DNA of 64,000 nt, taken from positions 806,001 to 870,000 of the forward strand of contig JASISA010000025.1 in the NCBI GenBank assembly GCA_031771865.1. Reading direction: 5' to 3'. The position numbers and the translations under genes were made by a program. The notes under the pieces were generated by a model. It searched no databases. It was not told where the DNA came from and saw only the letters and a list, made by a program, of their open reading frames with translations. This stretch comes from Nothophaeocryptopus gaeumannii. Taxonomy: Eukaryota; Ascomycota; Dothideomycetes; Mycosphaerellales; Mycosphaerellaceae. Numbering within the stretch: the first letter of the stretch is position 1; the number at the start of each line of letters is the position of its first letter. Positions 41,453-51,414 of the stretch are shown piece after piece.

Positions 41453-42811
41453 TTTCTTTCTGGTAGTGAAAACGATATGAGTAACCAGCTGGTGTGTTGC
41501 AACGACCGAAAGAGTGCTCAGCTGGTAGCTCCACTGTATACTGAACGACTGTATACTAAACAGCAAGTTGTCTCACTCCAGTCTCGGGAGAGGAAATGCA
41601 CAGAGGCCGATATAGAAGCGGTGCTCTCAGCTGATTCAAGCTCCTAGCCGGCCAGGGTCCATAAGTATCATGTCGAAATAGCTATGCAGTGTAGCAGCGC
41701 AGCGAGCCGCGGACGAGCCCGATCCGGGAAACGAAGCCGGAAAATGAAGGCGGTGATCTGATGGAACTGTCAAAGGCAAACGAGATTCCAAACGATGACT
41801 GGTTTGTAATCGCAGCTTCGATAACCAAGTGTGCAGGCTGCACCGACTTGGAATACTAGAGCCTGGGTGAAGTTGACGAGAGCGTCAAGAGTCTCAGGAG
41901 CGCGATTACTGATCATTGAAATCCCGCCGCCGAGGCCCTAGGATTAGTTCCCTCTGCTGCCGAAGAATTTACGTCAGCACAACGGCTCCACTGCTTTTGC
42001 TTGTTCTCTCGGCCATCGTTCTCGTACAACACAGCGCGCGTTCGTTTGGTCATCGGACTGCATATATTGCAAAGCGATTGATGATGTCTGTACAAGATCA
42101 GCGCCAGGCCGAGTCTACCTCTTCAGGCCGCCTGCAACAATCGGAGTGAACCTTAGAGCTTAAAGTGACAAGATTGGTCGACGTGAACGTGGACGACTCG
42201 CCACTACCCAGGCTAGAGGCTAGACAGACATGGTTGATAGCAATGCCCTCATCAGTTTTAGATCCTGCATGACCACGGGGTCGCACGTTGTTTCCATGTG
42301 ACTATAAGCGTATCTATGCCAGAGTGTAGTTTGAGAAAGACGTACCTGAGAATTGGAATGTCTGCCAAACGTTGCACTCTCATTCAATCGAATCGTTCGA
42401 TAGGTATCATTCGCGAGTAATAGATAGTACTGGAGCATCCACTGATATTCCCCCGCCCCCGAGATAAACCGAAGGCCACCTCCTCTTCTGCGTTTCCGGA
42501 GGGCCGTAACAAATGCACAAACACTAAGCTTGCGAGCCCGATCAAAGGCGGTCAGTTGTCCAAGACCACGTGACTTTCAACAACAGCAGCAGCAGTAGCG
42601 CAATACGCCCAAAGCCCTTGGTAGGAAATCAAAGGTAAGTACAAAACGCTGTCTTCAAACCACCAAGTTACTCCAGCCTCACCTGACCATTCATACACCA
42701 TGTTCAGGACCATGCCGCTAACCAAAATCGCAAAATGGTATCGAGGTCCTTGGGCTTGAGAGCTATCCAATTAGCTGCTATTCGCACGTATCAACATTTC
42801 CTTGGCAAGAG
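41453..42811. other. intergenic between bZIP and histidine kinase genes
   Basis: No supported gene. A hydrophobic minus-strand frame of 72 codons at 42552-42770 lies just beyond the kinase stop and is more likely 3' UTR. Confidence 0.4.
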
Positions 42812-45800
42812 TCAGTAAGAGGACGCAAAGGTTATCTCAGGTATGCTCACGCGTGTCAGTGGATCTTCCTGGTCGGCAGTCACTATTGCCGGACTTTCCA
42901 TGCCTGCGGGTCCATTCTCTGTGTAGCCTCGATCGGCCAGGCCAGGACGTTTGCTCGGGGTCATCAGTCTGTTGTGATCTGGGCTGGCATCAGAATTTGT
43001 TGACTCATCCTTAAGGAGGCCACGGCCATCGTTCTTCCTTTCTAGTAACGCACCGCCGAGAGTCGCACATTTGAGAATGGTCTGGATAAGCTGGTTTGGC
43101 TTCAAAGGCTTGGAGAGATATTCATCCATTTGGGCTTGGATGCACTTCTCGCGATCGCCCAACATGGCGTGTGCCGTAAGTGCCACGATGGGTGATCTCG
43201 TCAACTCGTGTGTCTTTTCATATTCACGAATCTTTGCGGTGGCTTCAAACCCTCCCATGACAGGCATCTGCACATCCATGAGCACGACGTCGAAACGTCT
43301 TCTCTTGATAGCCTCAAATGCCTCTAGGCCGTTGTTGGCCACGGTAACCTTATGGTTGTGTTTAGTTAGTATCTTGACGGCTAGCTTCTGGTTGACTGCG
43401 TTGTCCTCTGCCAATAGAATGTCAAAGGTACGAGAGTGGTCAGCTGAGATTGGAGCAGCGCGTCCTTCCAGGGCTGGAATGAGCGCGTTCCCGAGATCTA
43501 TAGGTAAGCAGGGCGTCGTCATGTAACTTGATATTCCGTTCTCCAGAGCGGTCTTGAAGTTGACTGATATCGCCGCCGCCAACATTACGATGGGAATGTA
43601 CTTGAAGCGCTCTAGGCTACGAAGCTTCTGCGCGGCGTCACTGTTGTCGACAATTACGCAGTCGTACTGATCGTCCGGATTAAGCTCGGAAGGCGGTGCT
43701 CTGCCATTGCCGACGACGCATGGTACCAGGTCCAACGCCTTGACACTTTCAATTATTTGGTCAGAGTCGCTAATGAATCCGTTGTCCACGAAAAGCACGT
43801 TATGCTTCCGGTACTGTTGCAGTTGCAGCATGACCTTTGAGACGTCTGGCGGGCCAAGTCGGACTACGCAGGTGAAAAAGAACGTGCTGCCAGAGCCGTA
43901 GCTGGATTCCACCCACATCTTGCCGCGCATTAAAGTTACTAGTCGTCTGGAAATCGACAGCCCTAGACCTGTACCGCCGAATTTCCGCGTGGTCGATCCG
44001 TCCGCCTGTTGGAAGGTGTCGAAGATCAGATCAAGCTTGTTGGAGTGGATGCCGATACCTGTATCAGACACAGCAAACTTGACGATGACCTCGCTTTCGT
44101 TGCATTGCACGGTCTGATCCGAAAAGATCTTAACGCGAACCTCTCCATGCTCGGTGAATTTGATTGCGTTGCCAGCCAGATTCAAGATGATCTGTCGTAG
44201 ACGGAAAGAGTCGCCCACGATGTAGTCCGGAACAGAGCTATCAGTGTCGTATATTAGGCTGATATCCTTCTCGTTCGCTCGGACTGCAAGGGACTTCAAG
44301 CTGTTGAATACCAAGCTCCGTAGTGAGAACGGCTCTTCCTCGAGGATCGTGCGGTTCGCCTCGATCTTGGAGATGTCAAGAATGTCGTCGATGATCGTCA
44401 ACAAACTGTTCGCCAGGGAGAAGACAATGTTCAGCATGTCGCGCTGGTTCTGTTCGAGCTCGGTGTCCAGCGTGAGCTGCGTCATGCCGATGATACCATT
44501 CATGGGCGTTCGAATCTCGTGAGACATGTTCGCAAGGAACTCGGACTTCGTCTTGTTGGCAAGCTCAGCAGCCTCCCTGGCCTGGTTGTTTTTCTGAATA
44601 CTTTCTCGCAGATTCAGAACCATCTTGTTGATCTTGTTCTTCAGCTCGTTCATTTCTCCAGAGGCCTCGACATTGATCATCTTCGAAAAGTCTCCCTTCA
44701 TCGCTGCTTGCGTGATGTCTGCAAACGCACGCACTTGGGAGGTCAAATTCTGAGCCATGATGTTGACATCGGTCGTGATCTCTTTCCATCGGCCTGTGAT
44801 GCCTTCGACTTCTGCTTGGCCGCCCATCTTGCCGTCTACACCAACGTCGCGGGCGACTCTCTTGACCGCAAGAGACCATGCGTCAAGCCTTGTCACCATG
44901 TCATTGATAGTGTCCTTTAGCGTTTGGATCTCTCCCTGAGCATGAACCTTAATCCGTTGACTCATGTCTCCTCTCGCAATGGCCTGGGTCACGTCCGATA
45001 TGCTTCGCACTTGTCCAGTCAAGTTGTTGGCCATAGTGTTGACATTGTCGGTCAAATCCTTCCACTTGCCTTCCACGTTTTCTACCCGGGCTTGGCCACC
45101 AAGGACTCCGTCTGTGCCGACCTCTCTCGCGACCTTGCTGACTTCAAAGGCGAAAGTGCTAAGGCGATCAACCATGGAGTTGATGGTGTTTTTAAGGGCT
45201 AGAATTTCACCCTGCACCTCGGCTTCCACCTTCTTACTCAAGTCGCCTTGCGCGACGGCGGTTGTGACCTCTGCAATTTCGCGCACTTGAGTCGTGAGAT
45301 TGTTGGCCATTCCGTTCACGTTTTCGGTCAGGTCTTTCCAAACGCCTTCCACGCCGTGAACAGTAGCTTGGCCTCCGAGGCGACCGTCTGTGCCGACTTC
45401 TTTTGCGATCTTTGTGACTTCGTGGGAGAACTGCCGTAATTGATGTACCATGGAGTTGATCGTTGTCTTCAATGCCAGGATTTCACCCTTGCACTGGGCT
45501 TTGACCTCGTGCGTGAGATCGCCCTGCGCCACGGCAGTTGTGACTTCCGCGATATCTCTCACTTGAGCGGTAAGATTGTTCGCCATAGCGTTCACGTTCA
45601 CAGTCAGGTCGTTCCACATGCCTTGGACACCTTCAATTTGGGCCTGTCCGCCGAGAATTCCCTCGGTTCCGACATCACGGGCCACTCGGGTGACCTCGGT
45701 AGCAAAGGTTCGTAGTTGGCTAACCATTTCGTTTATCGTTTGCTGGAGCTGGAGGATCTCTCCCTTGGCGGGTCGTTGAATCTTGCGGCTAAGATCTCCT

Positions 45801-46798
45801 TGCGCGACGGCGGTAGTGACTACTGCAATCTCGCGCACCTGGTCGGTCAGATTTTGGGCCATGACGTTCACTGGAACATTGTCAGCTCAGGCTCACACCA
45901 CCTCATTGCGATACAAACCATTCTGCGTAAGCTCGGCCCAGATGCCGTCCACGCCGGGTACGACGGCCTGGCCACCGAGCCGTCCTTCCGTGCCTACTTG
46001 TTTCGCCAGATGTGTAACTTGACTTGCAAACTCTTGTAGCTGGTCCACCATAGTGTTGATCGTGTGCTTGAACCGGGCAATCTCTGGATCTTTCTCCGTG
46101 GCATGAATAAGTACTTTCTTGCTGAGGTCTCCATTCGCGACTGCAGTAATGATTGTGCCGATCTCTCGTAGGACTTTTTGATAGGTTGCGTTGATCTGCG
46201 CGTTCTTCTCGATTTCCCGTTTCAGTTGGTCTATTGACTGCGAGTTGCCGAGAGTGTCCAAAGCGGCTTTCGTGGCGGTCTGCTGGTGCATCAGCTGCGA
46301 TTGTATGCGGTCGATGAATTCCTTTTGCGTCCGGATCTCCTGCGCTTGTTGGTCGATGTGCTCCCGCAGAACAGAGAACTGCTCCTCGGTGAGCTGCCGC
46401 GAGTGCGGATCTCCATCGCTCCTAGCAAGAAGATTGTTAACCCACGATGCGGAACGTTGGCGAGGGTTGAGGGCGGCGGACTTTGGCGATGCTGGGCTGT
46501 CCGCAAGAAAGGCGGTAGACAGCGGCTCACTAGGCGTTATAGGTAGGGAGCTGGATCCGCTGGCGACGCGCGCCTCCAGAAACTGGATACGGGTCGCAAG
46601 ATTGGTCAACTCGCGCTCCAATGTCCGCTTCTCGATAGTGTCGTTTCCGGGCAGAGTAATCTTGTTGCCATTGATGCCATTTGAAATAGCCGAGGCTGGG
46701 AATGAGTCGGGCTCGAGCGGCGTATACTGCTTTGCAAAATTGGACAGAATACTGGCCACGGCGGCCGACGTCTCCTCGTGGGGCATGATGGTTCTCAT
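42812..46798 (-). CDS. NIK1: group III hybrid histidine kinase (NIK1/OS-1/BOS1 type)
   Basis: Exons 46798-45919 and 45870-42812 (48-bp intron) encode about 1312 aa. A coiled N-terminal part is followed by six HAMP-type repeats, each with a GDLS-like turn, GEI-L, and LGGQA linker (the last degenerate). Then come the H-box MSHEIRTPMNG, G-box GTGLGLSIS, and a receiver with AEDNAVNQK, phospho-acceptor Asp in VLMDVQMPVMGG, and LSKPLKPNQ. The enzyme is a cytosolic osmosensing kinase above the HOG pathway and the target route of phenylpyrrole and dicarboximide fungicides; HAMP-repeat mutations give resistance in other species. The C-terminal residues after DPLTR could be replaced by a further exon, since a GTGAGC donor is there. 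Confidence 0.95.
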
Positions 46799-48613
46799 CG
46801 AATCACTTCTGCGCGACTGGCTAGTCGTACATGGCAGTTTGAATGGCTGCCCTGTTTGGGGAAACGGGTTCCGGCGTTTCGTGATGGTTGTGGTAGTCGG
46901 AGACCGCGAGCTAATTGAGCTCTAGCAGTCTGAGCGGTGAAGATAGGTGGGAGGGGTGAATCATGTGCAGGTCCTGCGGCCTAGGGGCTATTGATAGGCG
47001 ATGGCGGCGGCGGCGGCGTCGAGGGAGGGCGGTGACAGCGGAGCGGAGCGAGTTGGGTAGATTTATGGTGAGGTGTAAGGTGAGGTCGCAATCCAGGTTC
47101 GGTCAGGCCGGTTCGATGGTGGTGTTCTGGTGCTTGGTGAGAGGTGCTGGGCCTTGGGCGCGGACGAGTCGCAGAGGCTGCCAGAGGCCTGCAGACCCTG
47201 GCGACCAGGGCAAGGGAAACGAGCGAACCAGGATCGATCGTGATGGCGCCGGGGCAGTCACGGCCTTCGTCCGTCGCAGCTGCGCACGCTACACGCGCAC
47301 GCCTGTCCGACACGTCGCTGTTGCGTTGTGTGTTCGCCCAGACGTCCTCCTCCCCGTCGCGCGCGCAATTCTCGCGAGGTCGATGGAAGGGAAACGTTGG
47401 CGGAGCGGGAGTGAAGATGCAACGACCTGCAGCGAGGGAAAGAGGCGTCGACTAGTGGGAAGTCAAAGAAGGGCTAAATAAACGCCTGAAGATCCATCAC
47501 TATGTAGAGTACAGTACTGCTACCAAAGAAACACGCAGCTCCCTCAATCAAATCAATCGTTCGTTCCGATCTCAAACGCCCACAGTCGCCGGCGACGCTA
47601 TCTGGATTTCTTCTCCTTTGCACGGCATTTAATAAGGTGACCCTCGCCTCCGCTCCGCTGCCGTCATCAACCCCTTCGCATCTCCCGGGCGTGGGCGCAT
47701 GAGCGGGGAGAAAGGCGCACGACAGAGCGACGACAACGTCGCGCGAACCGCTGCCTCTCTCATCACCTCCTCCTCCTCCACCCTAGCTGTGCGCCCCTGC
47801 GTACGCCTTGAGTCCCTTGCACAGTGGCGCTGCCTGCACGCTTTGACTGCCTCTTTGGGGGGCACATGGTCTTTGATCGCAAGATTCGCGTGTCGTCACT
47901 GGCAATCTCAGCACACCCCATTTCAGCTCCTCCAGTCAAAGTATACGGGAACACAATCTCTAGCTCCGAATTTGCTAGCCGCCTGTCTTCTTCTGTAAGA
48001 CCAAATTTGCCGTCTCATGCGCCGTCTCAATGCGAAACACAACTGTCCCGTTCTCATGTCCATCATTGAAACGCACTCATGAAAATTCCCGCCAGTGGAC
48101 CCTGCCGTCTTGGCTCATGACGTGGAGAAATGTGGGATTTCACATGTACCGCCTCACCCCCGATGCCTGTACAAAGGCAGCTGTTATTCCTTACTTGAAA
48201 TCGTCAGCGCATCCGAGGACTATCAACGCCTTCAGATCATCGTGGAATTATATTATGGAGCTGGTTGGTAACACTATCATCTGAGAATGCTTATCTCTTC
48301 CGCTAGAGATGCCCCTATCTCGAAGCCACATTTCCTCCATGAAGAAACATCCAGCTGCCGGGACGTGTCTCATCGACGACAACGGATGCCGGCAAGCGAG
48401 AGCTGGACAAACCTGTCCCAGTGACGTTTACTTGAAGCTTGAGCAACCCTCTCAGCCACTTTCCGCTCTCGAATAAAAAGATCTCCTGATGATGGTGCTT
48501 GAACAGTTTGACACCTGCAGCCTGTCAACTCAGTACATGCGGCACATATGCATATCCCACGCCGAACGTACTGTTACGCTCTTGTTTCAAAGAGGATGCC
48601 GATGTACCATGCC
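46799..48613. other. long upstream region of the histidine kinase gene
   Basis: 1.8 kb without a supported gene. The part nearest the kinase is GC-rich with GGC repeats, then a TCC-rich patch near 47765. Probably promoter and a long 5' leader. Confidence 0.4.
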
Positions 48614-49246
48614 CTAGGCCCAGCCGGTCATCTTTCGCACAAGCTCATAGACGCACTTGACCTCAGACGCCCCCAGCATTGCCCGTAGGCTGGGCTTTCG
48701 AACTTCAGCTTTCTTCGCCAGGCGCTGCGAGACTTCCTCTCTGACCGATTCGCTCTTCTTTTTGGTTTCTTCCGAGGCCAAGGGTCCAGGCCTAGAGACA
48801 ACGAGAAACTGCGGTTCTCCCTTCTTCTGGCAATGGATCGTGATATGGAAGAACTCTCCGCCGTATTGCTTCAGCACTCCTTTGATTGAAATGGTGTTCG
48901 GCATCTGAGTCGTCGATCCTGCGGCATCGAGCCAGTCTATCGACCGACGAAGGTTTCTCTCACAGTGCAGGCTGAGGATGAGCTCTCGGTTGCGATAGAG
49001 GACATCCAGAACTTCTTTTCTGATCTCTTTGTTGAGCTGTGCGAGGATGGGGACGCCGACTAGATCGTGGTTCCTGATTGCTGCCGTGTCGATTGGCGGG
49101 AATGGTGCGGAGGCGAAGAAGTAGATTGCTTCTCGAAGCTCGCCTGGTAGATCCATGATGCGGAACACCTGGGAAGGTGCGGTATCCTTCGACTCCTTTT
49201 TGGACGCCACAATTTGATGTCGAAAGTTTCGCTTGTCCCTGAACAT
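48614..49246 (-). CDS. 2EXR/F-box-like domain protein, unknown
   Basis: From the first ATG (49246) the product is about 210 aa. The open frame extends upstream to 49381 without ATG, so a 5' exon may exist. The motif IMDLPGELREAIYFFA near residue 35 is the opening of the large fungal 2EXR-type family, followed by VPILAQLNKEIRKEVLDVLY and RELILSLHCERNL. The C-terminal third is Lys/Glu-rich and ends VYELVRKMTGWA. Such proteins are abundant in Pezizomycotina, usually of unknown function. Confidence 0.65.
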   Translation of the reverse strand: MFRDKRNFRHQIVASKKESKDTAPSQVFRIMDLPGELREAIYFFASAPFPPIDTAAIRNHDLVGVPILAQLNKEIRKEVLDVLYRNRELILSLHCERNLRRSIDWLDAAGSTTQMPNTISIKGVLKQYGGEFFHITIHCQKKGEPQFLVVSRPGPLASEETKKKSESVREEVSQRLAKKAEVRKPSLRAMLGASEVKCVYELVRKMTGWA

Positions 49247-49774
49247 GCTGCGTAGAAGCGATGAGGCTGCTTCATGCGCTCGTTCCTGCGCAGAGGTTAT
49301 AAGTATGCAATGTTGTTCAAGGGCGGGTTTCCAGTGTGGAAACGATGTCTTGATTCGGGAGTTCGCCAGCAATTGATGCACGTCTTGTTTGCCACAATAG
49401 AAAGATGACTGACTGAAAGGATTTAGGCAAACAGGAGAAGTAGATAACCAATGTGATGCAGGGACATGACCGTAGTTGCGAGGTTGGGGTCGAGGCAGGC
49501 GCCTACCTCGTGGCTCGTGCGCGGAAGGAGGGGCTGATGGTGATGCCTCAGGTTCTCCAGTTCCTCCCTATTCTCGACAACCGCTCTTCCCATGCCAACG
49601 GGATCACTGACGGCAATTTCAACAGAAACTGCAATTTGGAGCGATCTCTATCAATCAATGGAGCCAGCTCGTCCCCACATATCTTTACCTCATCAGCTTC
49701 ACCAACCCAGCCTAGCCTGCCCAGTGCTGAAACACCCTCCGGTTCCGATTTTGAGCAACACAGGCTGAGAACTT
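49247..49774. other. intergenic with ambiguous frames
   Basis: A plus-strand frame (49453-49953, Ser/Pro-rich) and a minus-strand open stretch (about 49550-49790) overlap here. Neither has a motif and neither is called. Confidence 0.3.
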
Positions 49775-50040
49775 CTAGGGATATATCCCACTCCTCAATT
49801 GATCAATCTCCAACTCCAGGGCATACCTCTCCTCCATCATCTTCTGCAGCGTCTTCTCGATATCCGCTAACGTTCTTTACAGAGTGTCTCTTTCCTCCCG
49901 CAAGTCCTGGGCTTCAGGCTGGAGGGTTCTACTCTGTTCCACCAACGCTTTGACACTGTTGAGTGCATCTTCTGCGTAAGACAAATGTTGCTCTACACGA
50001 GCTGCCTGCAACGTCATCACCACGGTTTGTATCTTGGGGG
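49775..50040 (-). pseudogene. coiled-coil gene fragment with in-frame TAA
   Basis: The minus strand encodes heptad-rich sequence: ARVEQHLSYAEDALNSVKAL, then QDLREERDTL, a TAA at 49877-49879, then in the same frame RTLADIEKTLQKMMEERYAL up to a TAG at 49775. The TAA lies inside gtaaag, which could be a splice donor, but no acceptor restores the second coil. No ATG clearly opens it. It resembles the neighbouring small coiled-coil gene in style and is probably a decayed member or exon. Confidence 0.45.
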
Positions 50041-50209
50041 CTCATTGCCTACGGACTGGACTTCTGATGCTGCAACACATGATGGACGAGAGACATCGTG
50101 AGAGAACAGTCAGGAGGGCAGAAAGAATAAGAAGATGTTGTTCTGGGTCATATGGGATTGGCTTGTTTCGCGCTCGGGGTTATGATCGTGTTCTCATCAT
50201 ATCGACCCC

Positions 50210-50237
50210 ATCGATCAAGTGCTTGGCGTTTGCCAAA
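50210..50237 (+). repeat. 28-bp direct repeat, copy 1
   Basis: Matches 50731-50758 at 26 of 28 positions in the same orientation. Lies just beyond the stop of the small coiled-coil gene. Confidence 0.8.
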
Positions 50238-50245
50238 GCTCACAA

Positions 50246-50545
50246 TCAGTCCGATGTTGATGGTGTCAACCAACCAGACGGACTCTTATCCTCAATTCTC
50301 TTGTGAAGATCTTCCAGCGCCGCTTCTACATCGCGCCAATCAATCGCACGGTGTTGTCGTTCGTTGACGCATCGCTTTTTGGCCAACTGCTTTCTCAAAG
50401 CTTCGTTCTCCTTCCAGAACCTAAGCACCTCCTTCTGAAGCTTCTCATATCTCGTCATCAACGCTGTCAATTTGGACGTCAATTTTGCAACCAAATCGCT
50501 GATTGGTTTCAGTTCTGTCATTCTGATATCATCATTAAAACTCAT
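50246..50545 (-). CDS. small coiled-coil protein, unknown
   Basis: ATG at 50545, 99 aa. Most of the protein is one predicted coil: LVAKLTSKLTALMTRYEKLQ, KEVLRFWKENEALRKQLAKK, with Leu/Ala at heptad positions, then DVEAALEDLHKRIEDKSPSG and a short tail. No known domain. It is flanked by a pair of 28-bp near-identical direct repeats, and a degenerate copy of its 3' end lies upstream, pointing to a local tandem duplication. Confidence 0.5.
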   Translation of the reverse strand: MSFNDDIRMTELKPISDLVAKLTSKLTALMTRYEKLQKEVLRFWKENEALRKQLAKKRCVNERQHRAIDWRDVEAALEDLHKRIEDKSPSGWLTPSTSD

Positions 50546-51414
50546 CGTTGATCGAGCAGAATGCATGGAGGGTCGGACTGCAATGGTGAGTGTCTAAGGT
50601 TAGAGCGAGTTGCAGGGGACCGTGGACGCCAGAGTGAAGTGAGAAGCACCATAGGTGTTATATACGAACGGGTCCAACGAGCAAGATTCCCCCTTCTTAC
50701 GATCTGCTACAAGTTCAGCCGGTACACTCAATCGATCAAGGTCTTGGCGTTTGCCAAATCCAACAAGCACATCCATCACTTAAAATCGCCTGGTCGACTA
50801 TCATCAATGCCAATTCTGAACAACACTTTCTCCATCTCTCCTGAGTAGTCAAAGCCATTAGCTCACGAATTCTCGGTCCGTCAATTGTGTCACTCGCTGG
50901 AGTTTATCTACTCAGAGATCCGTGCAACCCATTCAACCCCACTCTCGAATTGGCTTGTGCTTCTCCCAGCTTCCACCACCATCAATATCGAATTTCAATT
51001 TCAACCTCATGTTTGTGCGTGTGCGCGTACATCTCATAGTGTCATGGCATGGCAGTCCAATCACGATCAACCGTGACCGACCCTTGGCTTCCCACAAACA
51101 GAATTGCAAATTGCATGAAGTCGTATTTCTGCCTGTGTATGCTTCATTGGGAGGGCAGGGGAGATGTTAGTGTCCGTCATCTATCGTCGTCGCCATAAAC
51201 AGAGGAGAGATGTAGATGACAGGTAAGTAACCTTGACGGAAGGTATGCAATGTTCATTGGAATACGAAAAGGCGCACATCGTTATTCATGCACGCAGAAC
51301 GCCCTCGCCAGCCTGTCCACATCCGGACGAGTTCAAATGCCCAACCCAAGCTCCAGTGTATAGCTCAAAACGCCAACAGGATCCCACACACCGATATGCA
51401 CGCCAAAGCACTAT
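50546..51414. other. intergenic with duplicate remnant
   Basis: Apart from the repeat copy and the degenerate coiled-coil end, no gene is seen. The distal part is presumably the 3' UTR of BIR1. Confidence 0.4.
50731..50758 (+). repeat. 28-bp direct repeat, copy 2
   Basis: Second copy of the repeat at 50210-50237. The sequence that follows (about 50770-50830) reads on minus as a degenerate version of the small coiled-coil protein's end (MEKVLFRIGIDDSRPG against VEAALEDLHKRIEDKSPSG). Confidence 0.75.

Noticed and set aside
49453..49953. 166-codon Ser/Pro-rich plus-strand frame
   Set aside because: Overlaps the more protein-like coiled-coil fragment on minus and has no motif.
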